In this document: in pieces, positions 1 through 12,816 of the stretch
How positions within the stretch are numbered: the stretch's first letter is position 1
Layout: every line of letters begins with the position of its first letter
From: Neorhizobium galegae
GTDB lineage: Bacteria > Pseudomonadota > Alphaproteobacteria > Rhizobiales > Rhizobiaceae
DNA length: 64,000 bases
Reading direction: 5' to 3'
Assembly: GCF_021391675.1 (NCBI RefSeq)
Contig: NZ_CP090095.1
Span: 2,547,501 to 2,611,500 of the forward strand
Notes under the pieces: model-generated
The model's input: the letters and a program-made list of their open reading frames with translations, nothing else
Databases searched by the model: none
What the model was told of the DNA's origin: nothing
Translations under genes and position numbers: made by a program

Positions 1-1302
1 TTGGCCGGCGCGGACATAGTGGTCGATGACGTCGTTGCCGAAGGCCGAGCGCAGCAGTTCCGATCCGTTCATCAGATCGATCGCATCGCGCAACGTTTTC
101 GGGATTTCGCGAATGCCATTGCCGCCATAGGCATCGCCGACGAAGGCCGGCTCCAGCGCCATCTTCTTCTCGATGCCGTCGATTCCGGCAGCGATCAGCG
201 CCGCCATGGCGAGATAGGGGTTGAGATCGGAACCGCCGACACGGCATTCGATACGGATCCCCTTGGTCGCCTCGCCGCAGAGACGGTAGCCGGCGGTGCG
301 GTTGTCCTTCGACCAGACGGCCTTGGTCGGCGCGAACGTACCGGCCATGAAACGCTTGTAGGAATTGATGTAGGGCGCCAGGAAATAGGTGATCTCGCCG
401 GCATGGCTAAGCAGCCCGGCGATATAATGTTTCATCAGTTCCGACATGCCGTGCTCGCCGTCCTTGTCGAAGAACAGCGGCGTCTTGCCGTCGGCGCTCC
501 ACAGGGACTGGTGGATGTGCGACGAGCTGCCGGCGGCCGAATAGTTCCACTTGGCGAGGAAGGTGATCGCCTTGCCCTTGCCCCAGGCGATCTCCTTGGC
601 CGCATTCTTGATGATCACGTGCCGGTCGGCCATGGTCAGCGCATCGGCGTAACGAACGTTGATTTCCTCCTGGCCGGCCGAGGCCTCGCCCTTGGAGTTC
701 TCGACCGGAATGCCGGCCCCCTGCAGCCCGGTGCGGATCGCCCGCATCACCTCCTCTTCCTTGGTGGTCTGGAAGATGTGGTAATCCTCGTTATAGCCGC
801 TCGCCAGCTTGAGGTTGCGGTAGCCGCTTTCGCGGGCCTGATCGTAGGTCTGGTCGAACAGGAAAAATTCGAGTTCTGTCGCCATGAAGGCGGACATGCC
901 CATCGCTTCCAACCGCTTCACCTGGGCCTTCAGGATGGCGCGCGGCGAATGCGGCACTTCGGCATGGGTGTGATGGTCGAGCACGTCGCAGAGGACCAGC
1001 GCCGTGCCTTCGAGCCAAGGGAGTTTGCGCAGCGTCGCAAGGTCCGGCTTCATCGTATAGTCGCCGTAGCCCTGTTCCCAGCTGGTCGCCTTGTAGCCTG
1101 AGATGGTCTCCATCTCGATATCGGTCGCAAGCAGGTAGTTGCAGCTATGCGTTTCCTGATAGGCGCTCTCGACGAAATATTCCGCCTGGAACCGCTTGCC
1201 CATCAGACGGCCCTGCATGTCCACCTGGGCGGCGATGATCGTATCGATGCGGCCGTCGGCAACATCGCGTTTCAGATCGTCGAAGGAGTAAATCGGGGTC
1301 AT
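1..1302 (-). CDS. Glutamine synthetase family ligase (gamma-glutamylputrescine synthetase-like), 3' end outside window
   Basis: The frame is open for 434 codons from ATG 1302-1300 to the window edge; the family is usually about 450-460 residues, so only a short C-terminus is missing. The N-terminus (MTPIYSFDDLKRDV) is a beta-grasp type. The catalytic domain shows the ATP/glutamate-site stretch GSSSHIHQS and the late RIECRVGGSDLNPYL block. These enzymes ligate glutamate to ammonia or an amine using ATP. It lies 88 bp downstream of an APC permease, and a polyamine or amino-acid permease next to a GS-like ligase is the PuuP/PuuA arrangement, so gamma-glutamylation of an amine is more likely than primary ammonia assimilation. 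This assignment rests on context; a GlnT-like enzyme is the alternative. Confidence 0.82.
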   Translation of the reverse strand, partial: MTPIYSFDDLKRDVADGRIDTIIAAQVDMQGRLMGKRFQAEYFVESAYQETHSCNYLLATDIEMETISGYKATSWEQGYGDYTMKPDLATLRKLPWLEGTALVLCDVLDHHTHAEVPHSPRAILKAQVKRLEAMGMSAFMATELEFFLFDQTYDQARESGYRNLKLASGYNEDYHIFQTTKEEEVMRAIRTGLQGAGIPVENSKGEASAGQEEINVRYADALTMADRHVIIKNAAKEIAWGKGKAITFLAKWNYSAAGSSSHIHQSLWSADGKTPLFFDKDGEHGMSELMKHYIAGLLSHAGEITYFLAPYINSYKRFMAGTFAPTKAVWSKDNRTAGYRLCGEATKGIRIECRVGGSDLNPYLAMAALIAAGIDGIEKKMALEPAFVGDAYGGNGIREIPKTLRDAIDLMNGSELLRSAFGNDVIDHYVRAGQ

Positions 1303-1329
1303 GCCTCACATCCGTTTCAAAAGGGTGAA

Positions 1330-1358
1330 CCGCCACAACCTCTCGAGTGTCGTGGCGG
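1330..1358 (-). other. Intercistronic hairpin between permease and GS-like gene
   Basis: Inverted repeat CCGCCAC / GTGGCGG (1330-1336 and 1352-1358) lies in the 88-bp gap. There is no T-run, so it is more likely an mRNA stability or attenuation element than a strong terminator. Confidence 0.35.
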
Positions 1359-1390
1359 CGGGATCATAGGGGCGTTAAGCCCGGTCGCGC

Positions 1391-2941
1391 TTACTTTTCT
1401 CCGACAGCCGCTTCCGCAGCAGCGATCTCGGCCTGCCGCTTGGCGATGGCCTCGCCGATCGGCGGTCCCATGAAGCGCCGGTTCTCGAAGGCGAACCAGA
1501 CGATCCCGGTCAGCACCAGGAAGCCGACGGTAATTTCGAGCGCCCAGTCGTTCGGCGGCTGGATGCCGATGAAGAAGATGACGATCATCGAGATGATCGC
1601 CAGGACGGCGATCAGCCTGTAGGCCGGAATACCCATGTTCCAGGGTCCCATGTTCGGCCATTTCGCCGTGCCGATCGTGAACAGCCCGAGCGCGATCGGC
1701 AGGGCGAAGGACAGGAACAGGAAGATGACAGTGCAGGACACGACGATCGAATAGGCCGGCGTGCCGGCAATGGTGATCGCCGAGGTAAACCAGACGAACA
1801 GGACGGCGAGGATGGAGCCGGTCCAGATCGCCGCGACGGGCGAACGGTATTTCGGGCTGACCTTGGCGAGCACCGACGACGCAGGCAGGCCCTTGTCGCG
1901 CGAGAAGGCGAAGATCATCCGCGATAGCGAGGTGACGGTAGCCAGTCCGCAAAGCAGCTGCGAGATGAAGATCAGGAAATACAGGATGCTCTTCACGGTC
2001 GGGTTCATCTGCGCGTCCATCGCCCAGAAGAACACGTTCCAGCCCTGCTTGGCCGCATCGTCCATGTTGGGTATCATCAGTACGAAGGAGCACAGCATGA
2101 TGTAGCCGAACACAGCGGACCATACGACGGCCGAGACCATGCCGCGCGGCACGGATTCCGCCGCCTTGACGGTTTCCTCGGATGTATGGGCCGAGGCGTC
2201 ATAACCGGTGATCGTGTAGATCGGCAGGAGCAGGCCGAGAAGGAATGCCATCACGCCGGAAACGCTATTCGGCCAGACGAGCGCCGCCCCCTCCGTGCCG
2301 GTATAGTTGGCGAAGGTGAAGAGCCGCGCGAAATCGAAGCCGGGGGCTGCGATAAGGCATGCGATCGTCAGGAGGATCGCGGTCGCGAAGATCAGATAGC
2401 CGGAAAAGTCGGTGAGTTTCGCGGTCAGACCTATGCCGAAATGATTGATGCCGGCCTGCAGCCCGGTGATGATGGCAACGAAAACCACGCGGTGTGTCAG
2501 CGTATCCTCGATGCCGAAAGTCGGGCCGAAGGCGCCGAAGAAGAAATAGAACGTCCCGACATTGATGGCGCCGAGAACGGTGACGAGGCCGAGCAGGTTA
2601 AGCCAGGCGGAAAGCCAGCCGGTAAAGCGGTTGCCGAGGATCGATCCCCAGTGATAGAGGCCGCCCGCCGTCGGATAGGCCGAGCCGATCTGCGCCAGCC
2701 CGAGCGCGAAGATGCCGGAAATCAGGCAGCCGAGCGGCCAGCCGATGCCGATCGCCGCGCCGCCGGCGCCGGCAGTCGCCTGGCCCAGCGAGTTGATGCC
2801 GCCGGAGAGAATGCAAATGATGGAAAAGGAAATAGCAAAGTTTGAAAACGAGCTCATGCGGCGCTCGAGTTCCTGCGCATAGCCCATGGAATGCAGGATA
2901 TGGGTATCCTGCTTTTTGTCGCCTTCGGTATATTCGGACAT
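1391..2941 (-). CDS. APC-family amino acid/polyamine permease
   Basis: 516 residues from ATG 2941-2939, chosen over an in-frame start 14 codons upstream because GGGGGAAG precedes it at proper spacing. The protein is strongly hydrophobic with about 12 membrane segments. The first helix contains the APC-typical unwound stretch (SFSIICILSGGINSLG), and the GxGxG-rich region around residues 50-70 and the family-like DASAHTSEET loop follow TM6-7. It resembles the bacterial GABA/choline/polyamine APC subgroup. It sits between an N-formylglutamate amidohydrolase family gene (101 bp upstream) and a GS-like ligase, all on the minus strand, which suggests co-transcription. Substrate is inferred to be an amino acid or amine. 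Confidence 0.85.
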   Translation of the reverse strand: MSEYTEGDKKQDTHILHSMGYAQELERRMSSFSNFAISFSIICILSGGINSLGQATAGAGGAAIGIGWPLGCLISGIFALGLAQIGSAYPTAGGLYHWGSILGNRFTGWLSAWLNLLGLVTVLGAINVGTFYFFFGAFGPTFGIEDTLTHRVVFVAIITGLQAGINHFGIGLTAKLTDFSGYLIFATAILLTIACLIAAPGFDFARLFTFANYTGTEGAALVWPNSVSGVMAFLLGLLLPIYTITGYDASAHTSEETVKAAESVPRGMVSAVVWSAVFGYIMLCSFVLMIPNMDDAAKQGWNVFFWAMDAQMNPTVKSILYFLIFISQLLCGLATVTSLSRMIFAFSRDKGLPASSVLAKVSPKYRSPVAAIWTGSILAVLFVWFTSAITIAGTPAYSIVVSCTVIFLFLSFALPIALGLFTIGTAKWPNMGPWNMGIPAYRLIAVLAIISMIVIFFIGIQPPNDWALEITVGFLVLTGIVWFAFENRRFMGPPIGEAIAKRQAEIAAAEAAVGEK

Positions 2942-3042
2942 GACTTCCCCCTGTTGGCAGAAAGACCGCGCCATCGCGGCCATCCGGTTTGTCCTTCCCG
3001 CGGCGATCGACCGCAGGCATGCGAGCTGCTGCTCCCCGGGTC

Positions 3043-3819
3043 TTATCCTTGGATGTCTGCGAGGCTTTCCCGCAGCAATCCTGTCAAGAAATCGGCCACG
3101 ACCCCCTGGCCGGTTTCGTCTGTTATGAGATCGTTCCTGATTTCGATCATGACATTGAGAAGCCCCGCCGGCAGGGCGTGGACTTCCAGTGTATGTGTCA
3201 CGCCGTCCGCCGGCCCGTAAGGCTCGTTGCGCTCGACGCGGTAGAGATGCGTGTCGGATGCGGCCTGCAGCATCCGATCGGCAAGCCGGCTGTCGGTATC
3301 GTGAAGCACGCCGATCTCGACCGGGCGTTGCTTGCCGAAATAGACCGGCGTAAAGCTGTGAATGGTGACGAGCACCGTCTGAAGTCCCCGTGCCCGCCGC
3401 GCCGCGATCTCCTCGCGGATGCGGCCGTGGAACGGCAGGTAGAGTGCCGTGGTCCGACGCGATTTCTCTGCCTCGGACAGGTTTTCGTTGCCGGGAATCC
3501 GGAAGATCTCGGACACGTCGCGGATGGCGGCGGGCGAATCCGGCGGCCGGTTGCAGTCGTAGATGAGCCGCGAAAACCGCTGGTGGATCAGCGTCGCGTC
3601 GAGGCTCTTCGACATCAGCCGGGAAACGGCAAGCGCTCCCGGATCCCAGGCGATATGCGAGGCGAGCGCATCCGCGGAAAGCCCGAGATCGCCATAGCGT
3701 TCCGGCAGGCGCCGCGAGGCATGCTCGCAGACGAGAAGCACCTCTCCCCGGCCGCCGGCATTGTCCACGGCAACGGGCCCGCCATCCGCCTCCGAGAAGA
3801 ATTCCGACTGGACCAGCAT
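3043..3819 (-). CDS. N-formylglutamate amidohydrolase family protein (HutG/FGase type)
   Basis: 258 residues. The early CEHASRRLP segment (residues about 31-39) and the later HSFTPVYFGKQRPVEIGVLHD segment match the metal-dependent N-formylglutamate deformylase family; the histidine and glutamate residues in these segments are the expected metal ligands. Known members hydrolyse N-formyl-L-glutamate to glutamate and formate at the end of histidine degradation. No other hut genes are present, so the context (permease plus GS-like ligase) leaves the true substrate open; a deacylase for a gamma-glutamyl or N-acyl compound is possible. It is divergent from the RpiR regulator, 170 bp away. Confidence 0.8.
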   Translation of the reverse strand: MLVQSEFFSEADGGPVAVDNAGGRGEVLLVCEHASRRLPERYGDLGLSADALASHIAWDPGALAVSRLMSKSLDATLIHQRFSRLIYDCNRPPDSPAAIRDVSEIFRIPGNENLSEAEKSRRTTALYLPFHGRIREEIAARRARGLQTVLVTIHSFTPVYFGKQRPVEIGVLHDTDSRLADRMLQAASDTHLYRVERNEPYGPADGVTHTLEVHALPAGLLNVMIEIRNDLITDETGQGVVADFLTGLLRESLADIQG

Positions 3820-3989
3820 GAACGCGTTCCGGGAAAAATCGTTTAAATTGGATTAAGAAGAGAATTCTTCACTTTCCGGCTGCCGTCAACGTGATTCTGA
3901 AAATTTCTCTTCAAAGGCACCGTTGACTTCTCTGCAGAAACGATTGTTAATCCTTCGACAACCGGCGAAGACCGGAGGGAACAGCTTTA
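3820..3989. promoter_or_regulatory. Divergent promoter region, amidohydrolase / rpiR
   Basis: 170 bp separate the two divergent genes. The stretch is AT-rich around 3841-3925 and holds short symmetric sequences (AGAATTCT near 3862-3870, GAAAATTTC near 3899-3907) of the kind RpiR regulators use. No confident -35/-10 pair could be placed. Confidence 0.35.
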
Positions 3990-4880
3990 GTGCCACCAAC
4001 TGCACGCACCGTATCGGATGTCATTCGTGTTCGTTACGACAGCCTGACGCGCGCGGAAAAACAGTTGGCGGACAGCCTATTGGAGAACTATCCGGTGTCA
4101 GGGCTCGGCAGCATCACTGTGATCGCGGAGAACGCGGGCGTTTCGACGCCGACGGTCGCGCGCATGGTGCAGAAGCTCGGCTACAAGGGCTACCCGGAAT
4201 TCCAGTCGCATCTCCACCAGGAACTCGAGGCAACGCTCTCCAACCCGATCGCCAAGCACGACCGCTGGGCGTCCAATGCGCCGGGCACACATATCCTCAA
4301 CCGTTTCGCCGACGCGATCACCGCCAATCTGCGCGATACGCTTTCAGCTCTCGACACTCCGACCTTTGAAGGGGCCGCCGCACTTCTGCGTGATCGCAAC
4401 CGGGGCATCTACTTCGTCGGCGGCCGCATCACCGGGGCGCTGGCCGAGTATTTCTTCACCCACATGCAGGTCATCCGACCGAAGACGACCCTGATCTCCA
4501 CCAATTCCAGTTCCTGGCCGCAGCATGTTCTCAACATGAGCGCCGGCGACGTCCTGGTGATCTTCGATATCCGCCGCTACGAGCAGGAGATGGCGACGCT
4601 GGCAGAGGCCGCAAGGGCCAACGGCGTCGTCATCATCTTGTTGACCGACGTCTGGGCCTCGCCTGTTGCCAAACATGCGCAGCATACGTTCAAGGTGCGG
4701 ATCGAGGCACCGTCGGCCTGGGACAGCTCCGTCATTACTCTCTTCGTCGTCGAGGCGCTGATCGAAGCGGTCCAGAGCGCGACATGGGAGGAGACCCGCG
4801 AACGCATGAACTCTCTGGAAGGCCTGTTCGAGCGGACGATGCTGTTCCGCCGGCCGGGCCGCCAGAGCCGTCCCGACTGA
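3990..4880 (+). CDS. MurR/RpiR family transcriptional regulator
   Basis: 296 residues from GTG 3990 with SD GGAGGGA at 3974-3980. The N-terminal HTH_6 domain (about residues 1-80) includes the recognition region NAGVSTPTVARMVQKLGYKGYPEF. The C-terminal SIS domain (about 120-265) begins at GIYFVGGRITGALAEYF and binds a phosphosugar or similar ligand in this family. It is divergent from the amidohydrolase gene and 147 bp upstream of an ABC importer operon in the same direction, so it could control either. A palindrome lies between it and the ABC operon. Confidence 0.9.
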   Translation: MPPTARTVSDVIRVRYDSLTRAEKQLADSLLENYPVSGLGSITVIAENAGVSTPTVARMVQKLGYKGYPEFQSHLHQELEATLSNPIAKHDRWASNAPGTHILNRFADAITANLRDTLSALDTPTFEGAAALLRDRNRGIYFVGGRITGALAEYFFTHMQVIRPKTTLISTNSSSWPQHVLNMSAGDVLVIFDIRRYEQEMATLAEAARANGVVIILLTDVWASPVAKHAQHTFKVRIEAPSAWDSSVITLFVVEALIEAVQSATWEETRERMNSLEGLFERTMLFRRPGRQSRPD

Positions 4881-4920
4881 TTGTCGGGGCCAAGAAATAT
4901 GCCGGCAATCCGCGAGTTTC

Positions 4921-4936
4921 ATGAGCAAATGCTCAT
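4921..4936. promoter_or_regulatory. Operator-like palindrome upstream of ABC operon
   Basis: ATGAGCA-AA-TGCTCAT has perfect 7-bp arms with a 2-bp centre, 91 bp before the binding-protein start. It is a good candidate site for the adjacent RpiR protein; no binding consensus is available to confirm this. Confidence 0.4.
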
Positions 4937-5027
4937 CCTCCGGGCTGTCACATACGATACATGAACTGGCTCTACGAGTCGCGCCGAAACGATCCGGACC
5001 ACACGATCTGAACCCTAGGAGGATACC

Positions 5028-6134
5028 TTGCTCAACAAGACCCAACGTCTTCTTTCCCTGACGACCGCCATCGTCATCGCCTCCACCGCCATCGCAGCCG
5101 CCGAGCCGAGCGCCGAGCTGATCGCAGCCGCCAAGAAGGAAGGCACGCTGACCACGATCGCCCTGCCCCATAGCTGGTGCGGTTACGGCGACGTCATCGC
5201 CGGCTTCAAGGCAAAATACGGCCTCGAGGTCAACGAACTGAACCCGGATGCCGGTTCGGGCGACGAAATCGAAGCGATCAAGGCCAACAAGGGCAACAAG
5301 GGGCCGCAGGCCCCCGACGTCATCGACGTCGGCCTGTCGTTCGGTCCGTCCGCCAAGGCCGACGGCCTGATCCAGCCCTACAAGGTCTCCACCTGGGATT
5401 CGATCCCTGCCGATGCCAAGGATGCAGACGGTTACTGGTACGGCGACTATTACGGCGTTCTGGCCTTCCTGGTGAACAAGGACCTCGTCAAGACGTCGCC
5501 GAAGGACTGGTCCGACCTCCTGAAGTCCGACTATGCCAATGCCGTCGCGCTTGCCGGCGATCCGCGCAGCGCCAACCAGGCCGTCCAGGGCGTCTTCGCT
5601 GCCGGCCTCTCCGGCGCCAAGGGAGACTCTGCCAAGGCCGGCGACGAAGGCCTGAAGTTCTTCGCGGACCTCAACAAGAAGGGCAACTTCGTTCCGGTGA
5701 CCGGCAAGGCCGCGCCGTTCGCGCAGGGCACCACGCCGATCATCATCGCCTGGGACTATAATGCCCTGTCCTGGGGCCAAAGCCTGAAGGGCAACCCTCC
5801 CTTCGAGGTCGTGGTTCCGGCAAGCGGCGTTGTCGCAGGTGTCTATGTCCAGGCGATCTCCGCCTTCGCTCCGCATCCGAACGCTGCGAAGCTGTGGATG
5901 GAATACCTCTATTCCGACGAAGGTCAGCTCGGTTGGCTGAAGGGATATTGCCACCCGATCCGCTTCAACGATCTTGCCAAGAACAACAAGATCCCGAAGA
6001 ACCTACTCGACGCCCTGCCTCCGGCAGCGGCCTATGAGAAGGCCGTATTCCCGACGCTCGCCCAGCAGGCCGCCGCCAAGGAAACCATTACCAAGAAATG
6101 GGATAGCGTCGTCGGCGCCAACGTCGCAAAGTAA
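5028..6134 (+). CDS. ABC transporter periplasmic binding protein (Fe3+/spermidine/2-AEP type)
   Basis: 368 residues starting at TTG 5028, supported by a near-perfect SD AGGAGGA at 5017-5023; no ATG is possible before the signal peptide. The signal peptide covers about residues 1-24 (ending AIAAAEP). The mature protein is a class-C type II periplasmic binding fold with ELIAAAKKEGTL near the N-terminus and the HPNAAKLWMEYLYSDEGQ block near the C-terminus. It is the first gene of a complete four-gene importer. Substrate is not readable from sequence; this family binds ferric iron, polyamines, thiamine or phosphonates. Confidence 0.85.
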   Translation: MLNKTQRLLSLTTAIVIASTAIAAAEPSAELIAAAKKEGTLTTIALPHSWCGYGDVIAGFKAKYGLEVNELNPDAGSGDEIEAIKANKGNKGPQAPDVIDVGLSFGPSAKADGLIQPYKVSTWDSIPADAKDADGYWYGDYYGVLAFLVNKDLVKTSPKDWSDLLKSDYANAVALAGDPRSANQAVQGVFAAGLSGAKGDSAKAGDEGLKFFADLNKKGNFVPVTGKAAPFAQGTTPIIIAWDYNALSWGQSLKGNPPFEVVVPASGVVAGVYVQAISAFAPHPNAAKLWMEYLYSDEGQLGWLKGYCHPIRFNDLAKNNKIPKNLLDALPPAAAYEKAVFPTLAQQAAAKETITKKWDSVVGANVAK

Positions 6135-6204
6135 TCGGAACAAGACTGAGCTCCCGCGCCCCCGGCGCGCGAGCTTTCCCGTTTCCCCTGGATGGCCAGC
6201 ATTC

Positions 6205-7080
6205 ATGACCACCGCTTCCACGTCATTCATCGATCGCCGGACAGTCATGGACTGGCTCGGCATCGTGCCGTTCATGGTATTCGCGCTCGCCTTCCTGATT
6301 GTTCCGACGCTCTATCTGATCGTCGGCGCCTTCTTCAATCCGGCCGGCGAATTCACGTTTCAGAATATTGTCGATCTCTTTTCGCCTTCCATCCTGAGCG
6401 CCTATTGGATCAGTATCCGGGTCTCCGTCGCCTCGGCGCTGGGTGGCGCATTGATCGGCTTTTTCCTCGCCTGGGCGGTCGTGCTCGGCGGCGTGCCGTC
6501 CTGGATCCGCTCCAGCCTGCTGACCTTTTCGGGCGTTGCCTCGAACTTCGCCGGCGTGCCGCTCGCCTTCGCCTTCCTGGCGACACTTGGCCGGACCGGG
6601 TTGGTCACGATCTTCATGCGGGACTGGTTCGGCTTCAATCTCTATTCGACCGGCTTCAACCTTCTCTCCTTCTTCGGCCTGACGATCACCTACATGTTCT
6701 TCCAGATCCCGCTGATGGTGCTGATCCTGACACCGGCGCTGGACGGGTTGAAGAAGGAGTGGCGCGAGGCATCCGAAATCCTTGGCGCATCCACGTGGCA
6801 ATACTGGCGCATGGTCGTGCTGCCTATCCTCTGGCCGAGCCTGATGGGCGCCACGCTCCTCCTTTTCGCCAACGCCTTCGGCGCGATTGCGACCGCCTTT
6901 GCGCTGACCGGTGCCTCGCTCAACATCGTGCCGATCCTGCTCTACGCCCAGATCCGCGGCGACGTGCTGCATAACCCGAATCTCGGCTATGCCCTGGCCC
7001 TCGGCATGATCGTCATCACCGGCATTTCCAACATCCTCTACATCTGGCTGCGCAGCCGCGCCGAACGGTGGCAGAAATGA
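6205..7080 (+). CDS. ABC transporter permease (first inner-membrane subunit)
   Basis: 291 residues. ATG 6205 (MTTASTSFIDRR) is chosen because the frame upstream overlaps the binding-protein gene and is not membrane-like. Six membrane segments are visible, and the cytoplasmic EAA loop (WREASEILGASTWQYWRMVVLPIL) near residues 190-212 contacts the ATPase. The stop overlaps the start of the second permease (ATGA), indicating translational coupling. Confidence 0.88.
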   Translation: MTTASTSFIDRRTVMDWLGIVPFMVFALAFLIVPTLYLIVGAFFNPAGEFTFQNIVDLFSPSILSAYWISIRVSVASALGGALIGFFLAWAVVLGGVPSWIRSSLLTFSGVASNFAGVPLAFAFLATLGRTGLVTIFMRDWFGFNLYSTGFNLLSFFGLTITYMFFQIPLMVLILTPALDGLKKEWREASEILGASTWQYWRMVVLPILWPSLMGATLLLFANAFGAIATAFALTGASLNIVPILLYAQIRGDVLHNPNLGYALALGMIVITGISNILYIWLRSRAERWQK

Positions 7081-7865
7081 AGGCTCACAAGATCTTCGCC
7101 TGGATCGCGATCGCCATCGGCGCCATCTATTTCTTCGTGCCGCTGATCGGCACGTTCGAGTTCTCGCTGCGCATGCGGCGCGGCGTCTATTCCTTCGATG
7201 CCTACCAGTCGGTGTTTACGGACGCTCAGTTCCGCGCCACCTTCGGCTTCTCGATGCTGATGGCGCTGGTGACGATCGTCGTCGGCATGCTGCTCATCGT
7301 GCCGACCGCCTATTGGGTCCGGCTGCGCCTGCCGCAGATGCGGCCGGTCATCGAATTCATCACGCTCCTGCCGCTCGTCATTCCGGCAATCGTCATCGTG
7401 TTCGGTTACCTGCGCCTCTACAATTCCTCGTCCTGGATCCCGTTCACCGGCTCGACGCAGGGCACGAACATCCTGCTGACCTTTTCCTACGTGACCCTGG
7501 CGCTTCCCTACATGTACCGCTCGGTCGATACGGCGATGCGGACCATCGATGTGCGGACGCTGACGGAGGCTGCCGAAATTCTCGGCGCCAAGTGGCCGAC
7601 GATCATGTTCCGCTGCATTTTCCCGAACGTCATGTCGGGCGTGCTCTCGGGCGCCTTCATCACGTTTGCGATCGTCATGGGCGAATTCACCATGGCGGCC
7701 CTTCTCAACCGTCCGGCCTTCGGCCCCTATCTCCAGCTCGTCGGCGCCAACAAGGCTTACGAACCTTCGGCGCTCGCCGTCATCGCATTTGCGATCACCT
7801 GGCTCTCGATGGGTCTGATCCAGCTCGTTTCCCGCTTCGGCAAATTGTCGCCGTCCAGGCCTTAA
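7077..7865 (+). CDS. ABC transporter permease (second inner-membrane subunit)
   Basis: 262 residues from ATG 7077, which overlaps the upstream stop as ATGA; a GTG three codons earlier is possible but less likely. There are six membrane segments. The EAA loop reads TEAAEILGAKWPTIMFRCIFP, with the usual conserved glycine. It forms a heterodimeric channel with the upstream permease. The gap to the ATPase is 9 bp. Confidence 0.88.
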   Translation: MKAHKIFAWIAIAIGAIYFFVPLIGTFEFSLRMRRGVYSFDAYQSVFTDAQFRATFGFSMLMALVTIVVGMLLIVPTAYWVRLRLPQMRPVIEFITLLPLVIPAIVIVFGYLRLYNSSSWIPFTGSTQGTNILLTFSYVTLALPYMYRSVDTAMRTIDVRTLTEAAEILGAKWPTIMFRCIFPNVMSGVLSGAFITFAIVMGEFTMAALLNRPAFGPYLQLVGANKAYEPSALAVIAFAITWLSMGLIQLVSRFGKLSPSRP

Positions 7866-7874
7866 GGAATTTTG

Positions 7875-8936
7875 ATGTCGTTCCTCGTTCTCGAAAGTAT
7901 CAAGAAGAGTTTCGGCCAGACGCAGGTCGTCAAGGACTTCAACATGTCCATCGAGAAGGGCGAGTTCGTCTCCTTTCTCGGGCCGTCGGGCTGCGGCAAG
8001 ACGACCGTGCTGCGCATGATCGCCGGGTTCGAAGCCCCAAGCGACGGCGCGATCTCGATAAACGGCCGGAACCAGAACGCGCTGAAGACCAACCAGCGCA
8101 ATATCGGCATGGTCTTCCAGGCCTATGCGCTGTTTCCGAACATGAACGTCTTCGACAACGTCGCCTTCGGCTTGAAGGTGGCGGGCAAGTCCAAGACGGA
8201 GATCGAAACGCGCGTCAAGGAAATGCTAAATCTGATCAGCCTCGACCATCTGGCCGACCGCTACCCCTACCAGATGTCCGGCGGCCAGCAGCAGCGCGTG
8301 GCGCTCGCCCGTGCGCTTGCGCCAAAGCCGCAGGTCCTGCTGCTCGACGAGCCGCTGTCGGCGCTCGATGCAAAGATCCGCGTGTCATTGCGCGAAGAGA
8401 TCCGTGAAATCCAGCGCCGGCTCGGCATCACCACCGTCTTCGTGACGCACGACCAGGAAGAGGCCCTGTCGATCTCCGACCGCGTCGTGGTCATGAATGC
8501 CGGCCGCGCCGACCAGATCGGCACGCCGTCGGAAATCTACAATCGTCCGACCACCCGTTTCGTCGCCTCCTTCGTCGGCACGCTCAACATCATCGAGGCG
8601 ACCGTCGTCGATCCGGCGGCCAACACCGTCAAGGTCGGCGAAAACACCATCAGGCTGAGGGAATCGATCGGCGCGCTGAAGGGCGGCGACAAGCTCTCGA
8701 TCGCGCTGCGCCCGGAAGCCGGTTCGCTCCTGGAAAATGCCAAGGGCGATACGGCGCTGACCGGCCAGGTCCTCTCCTCGCATTTTCTGGGGTCAGTCAT
8801 CCGCACCAAGCTCGATGTCGGAGGAAACCAGATTTCCTTCGACATGTTCAATTCCCCGGATGCGGTCCTGCCGCAGTCGGGCGAAACCCTGACGCTGCGC
8901 TTCAACGCCCACGACTTCCTGATCATTCGCGACTGA
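7875..8936 (+). CDS. ABC transporter ATP-binding protein (PotA/FbpC type)
   Basis: 353 residues from ATG 7875 with AAGGAAT just upstream. Walker A is GPSGCGKTT (about residues 37-45), the signature is SGGQQQR, Walker B is LLLDEPLSALD, and the H-loop is VTHDQEEA. The C-terminal 110 residues form a TOBE domain (IALRPE motif). All catalytic residues are present. It is the last gene of the importer and is followed 10 bp later by a strong terminator. Confidence 0.92.
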   Translation: MSFLVLESIKKSFGQTQVVKDFNMSIEKGEFVSFLGPSGCGKTTVLRMIAGFEAPSDGAISINGRNQNALKTNQRNIGMVFQAYALFPNMNVFDNVAFGLKVAGKSKTEIETRVKEMLNLISLDHLADRYPYQMSGGQQQRVALARALAPKPQVLLLDEPLSALDAKIRVSLREEIREIQRRLGITTVFVTHDQEEALSISDRVVVMNAGRADQIGTPSEIYNRPTTRFVASFVGTLNIIEATVVDPAANTVKVGENTIRLRESIGALKGGDKLSIALRPEAGSLLENAKGDTALTGQVLSSHFLGSVIRTKLDVGGNQISFDMFNSPDAVLPQSGETLTLRFNAHDFLIIRD

Positions 8937-8946
8937 TCGCAAACGG

Positions 8947-8974
8947 AAAACGGCATCCTCGCGGATGCCGTTTT
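8947..8974. terminator. Bidirectional rho-independent terminator
   Basis: AAAACGGCATCC-TCGC-GGATGCCGTTTT is a perfect 12-bp stem with a tetraloop, and it has A and T runs on both sides. It ends the ABC operon (plus) and metH (minus). Confidence 0.9.
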
Positions 8975-9003
8975 GCATTTGAGCAATCTCAGGCGGTCCT
9001 TCC

Positions 9004-12777
<3,774 letters not shown>

Positions 12778-12816
12778 GGCACTGCCCTTCATCATTTCCG
12801 GATACATCAATAACCG

